Below, piece by piece: positions 63,390 through 64,000 of a stretch of 64,000 nt of DNA. The position numbers were made by a program, and so were the translations under genes. The stretch comes from Amorphoplanes friuliensis DSM 7358. GTDB taxonomy: Bacteria; Actinomycetota; Actinomycetes; Mycobacteriales; Micromonosporaceae. The notes below the pieces were generated by a model that was not told where the DNA came from, did not search any database, and saw only the letters and a program-made list of their open reading frames with translations. The stretch is from positions 8,586,001 to 8,650,000 of the forward strand of contig NC_022657.1 of assembly GCF_000494755.1 (NCBI RefSeq), read 5' to 3'. How positions within the stretch are numbered: the first letter of the stretch is position 1; every line of letters begins with the position of its first letter.

Positions 63390-64000
63390 TCAGCGGCCGA
63401 GCGTGCTCTCCCGGGCCACCAGGTGATGGCTCACCCGCAGCTCCCGGGGCGGTTCCGCGACGCCGTCACTCTCGCCCAGCCGCTCGGCCAGCAGGTCGAC
63501 GGCCAGGTCCGCGATGCGGCCGAGATCAGGCGCGACGGTGCTCAGCGTCGGGGTGCTGAACCGCCCGTCCTCGATGTCGTCGAAACCCATCACCGCCACG
63601 TCACCGGGCACCGAACAGCCGCGTTCCAGCAGGGTGCGGATCGCACCGAGCGCCAGCAGATCGTTGAAGCAGAACACCGCGTCCGGCCGGGCGGGGCCGC
63701 TGAGCAGGCGGGCCATGGCGGCAGCACCGTCGGCCCGGTGGAACATCTCGACCTCGGCCACCAGAGCCGGGTCGAACGGCAGACCGGCCTCCCGCAGAGC
63801 CGCCTGATAGCCGGCGAGACGCTGATGGGCGGTGACCGCCGAAGGGCTGTCCTGCGCGCCGATAGCGGCGATCCGCACCCGGCCCGATTCGCACAGGTGC
63901 CGGGTCGCGTCGGCCGCCGCCGCGGTGTTGTCGATCGCCACGTGATCGGCCGGGCCGTGCCACACCCGCTCACCCAGCAGCACCATGGGCGTCTCGTCAC
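63390..64000 (-). CDS. LacI family transcriptional regulator, 5' end cut by window edge
   Basis: The last 203 codons of a LacI-family sugar-responsive regulator. Seen are the DETPMVLLGE lead-in, HVAIDNTAAAADATRHLC, the sugar-binding core PDAVFCFNDLLALGAIRTLLERGC, and GDVAVMGFDDIEDGRFSTPTLSTVAPDLGRIADLAVDLL. The DNA-binding domain lies outside the window. It is transcribed towards the arabinose-polymer operon and probably represses it through the palindrome at 63312-63339. Confidence 0.93.
   Translation of the reverse strand, partial: DETPMVLLGERVWHGPADHVAIDNTAAAADATRHLCESGRVRIAAIGAQDSPSAVTAHQRLAGYQAALREAGLPFDPALVAEVEMFHRADGAAAMARLLSGPARPDAVFCFNDLLALGAIRTLLERGCSVPGDVAVMGFDDIEDGRFSTPTLSTVAPDLGRIADLAVDLLAERLGESDGVAEPPRELRVSHHLVARESTLGR

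Overview
The window reads as a chromosomal segment of a high-GC actinomycete, most likely Micromonosporaceae (Actinoplanes/Micromonospora-like; this is inference from gene content). Supporting signs are the strong G/C bias at third codon positions, frequent GTG and some TTG starts, a conservon (sensor kinase, Roadblock protein, DUF742 protein, small GTPase), SCO-type conserved proteins, and a gene order around deoC, add, deoA, cdd and the BMP transporter that resembles other actinomycetes. I see no rRNA, tRNA, CRISPR array, prophage or intact insertion sequence. The window is almost all housekeeping and carbon-uptake genes, with one repeat-rich, gene-poor patch at about 29.3-31.3 kb.

Layout. 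1-9.2 kb: the start of a circularly permuted ATP-grasp gene running off the left edge; a DedA membrane protein; an LpdA-type flavoprotein; a gamma-glutamylcyclotransferase; a tandem GNAT protein; a tight set of an MBL-fold protein, a coiled-coil protein and a SCO6745-type protein; and a DUF4349 lipoprotein ending in a strong terminator. 9.3-16.9 kb: an M20 amidohydrolase, a coenzyme-B12 acyl-CoA mutase large subunit, a PknB-type Ser/Thr kinase and a phosphosugar mutase. 16.2-21.5 kb: a same-strand set for surface glycopolymers, with a GT2-TagF fusion, a GT-D glycosyltransferase and a GPP34 (GOLPH3-like) protein.

21.5-47.5 kb holds much of a nucleoside salvage network: upp, deoC with two aldehyde dehydrogenase genes (one a pseudoenzyme), add, deoA, cdd, and a BMP-type nucleoside ABC importer. 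The importer, cdd and deoA form one tightly overlapped operon. Embedded in this block are an acidic conserved protein and a 749-residue protein (26.0-29.3 kb), then the repeat-rich patch, and then the conservon cvnABCD (31.3-36.5 kb). The 749-residue protein is the most interesting object here. Its N-terminal half looks like a degenerate IS110-type (DEDD/RNase H-like) transposase, and its C-terminal tail matches the tail of the conservon sensor kinase nearby.

47.2-55.5 kb: small membrane proteins, a TetR-controlled membrane protein with mirrored operators, a YihY/BrkB protein, a 2'-5' RNA ligase-like protein, trpS, galE, galK and an ArsR/SRPBCC pair. 55.5-64 kb: an arabinose-polymer utilisation operon (GH51, sugar-binding lipoprotein, two permeases, two GH43 enzymes) with a LacI-family regulator running off the right edge and a near-ideal LacI-type palindrome between regulator and operon. 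The import ATPase is not in the window, so a shared MsiK-type ATPase is likely.
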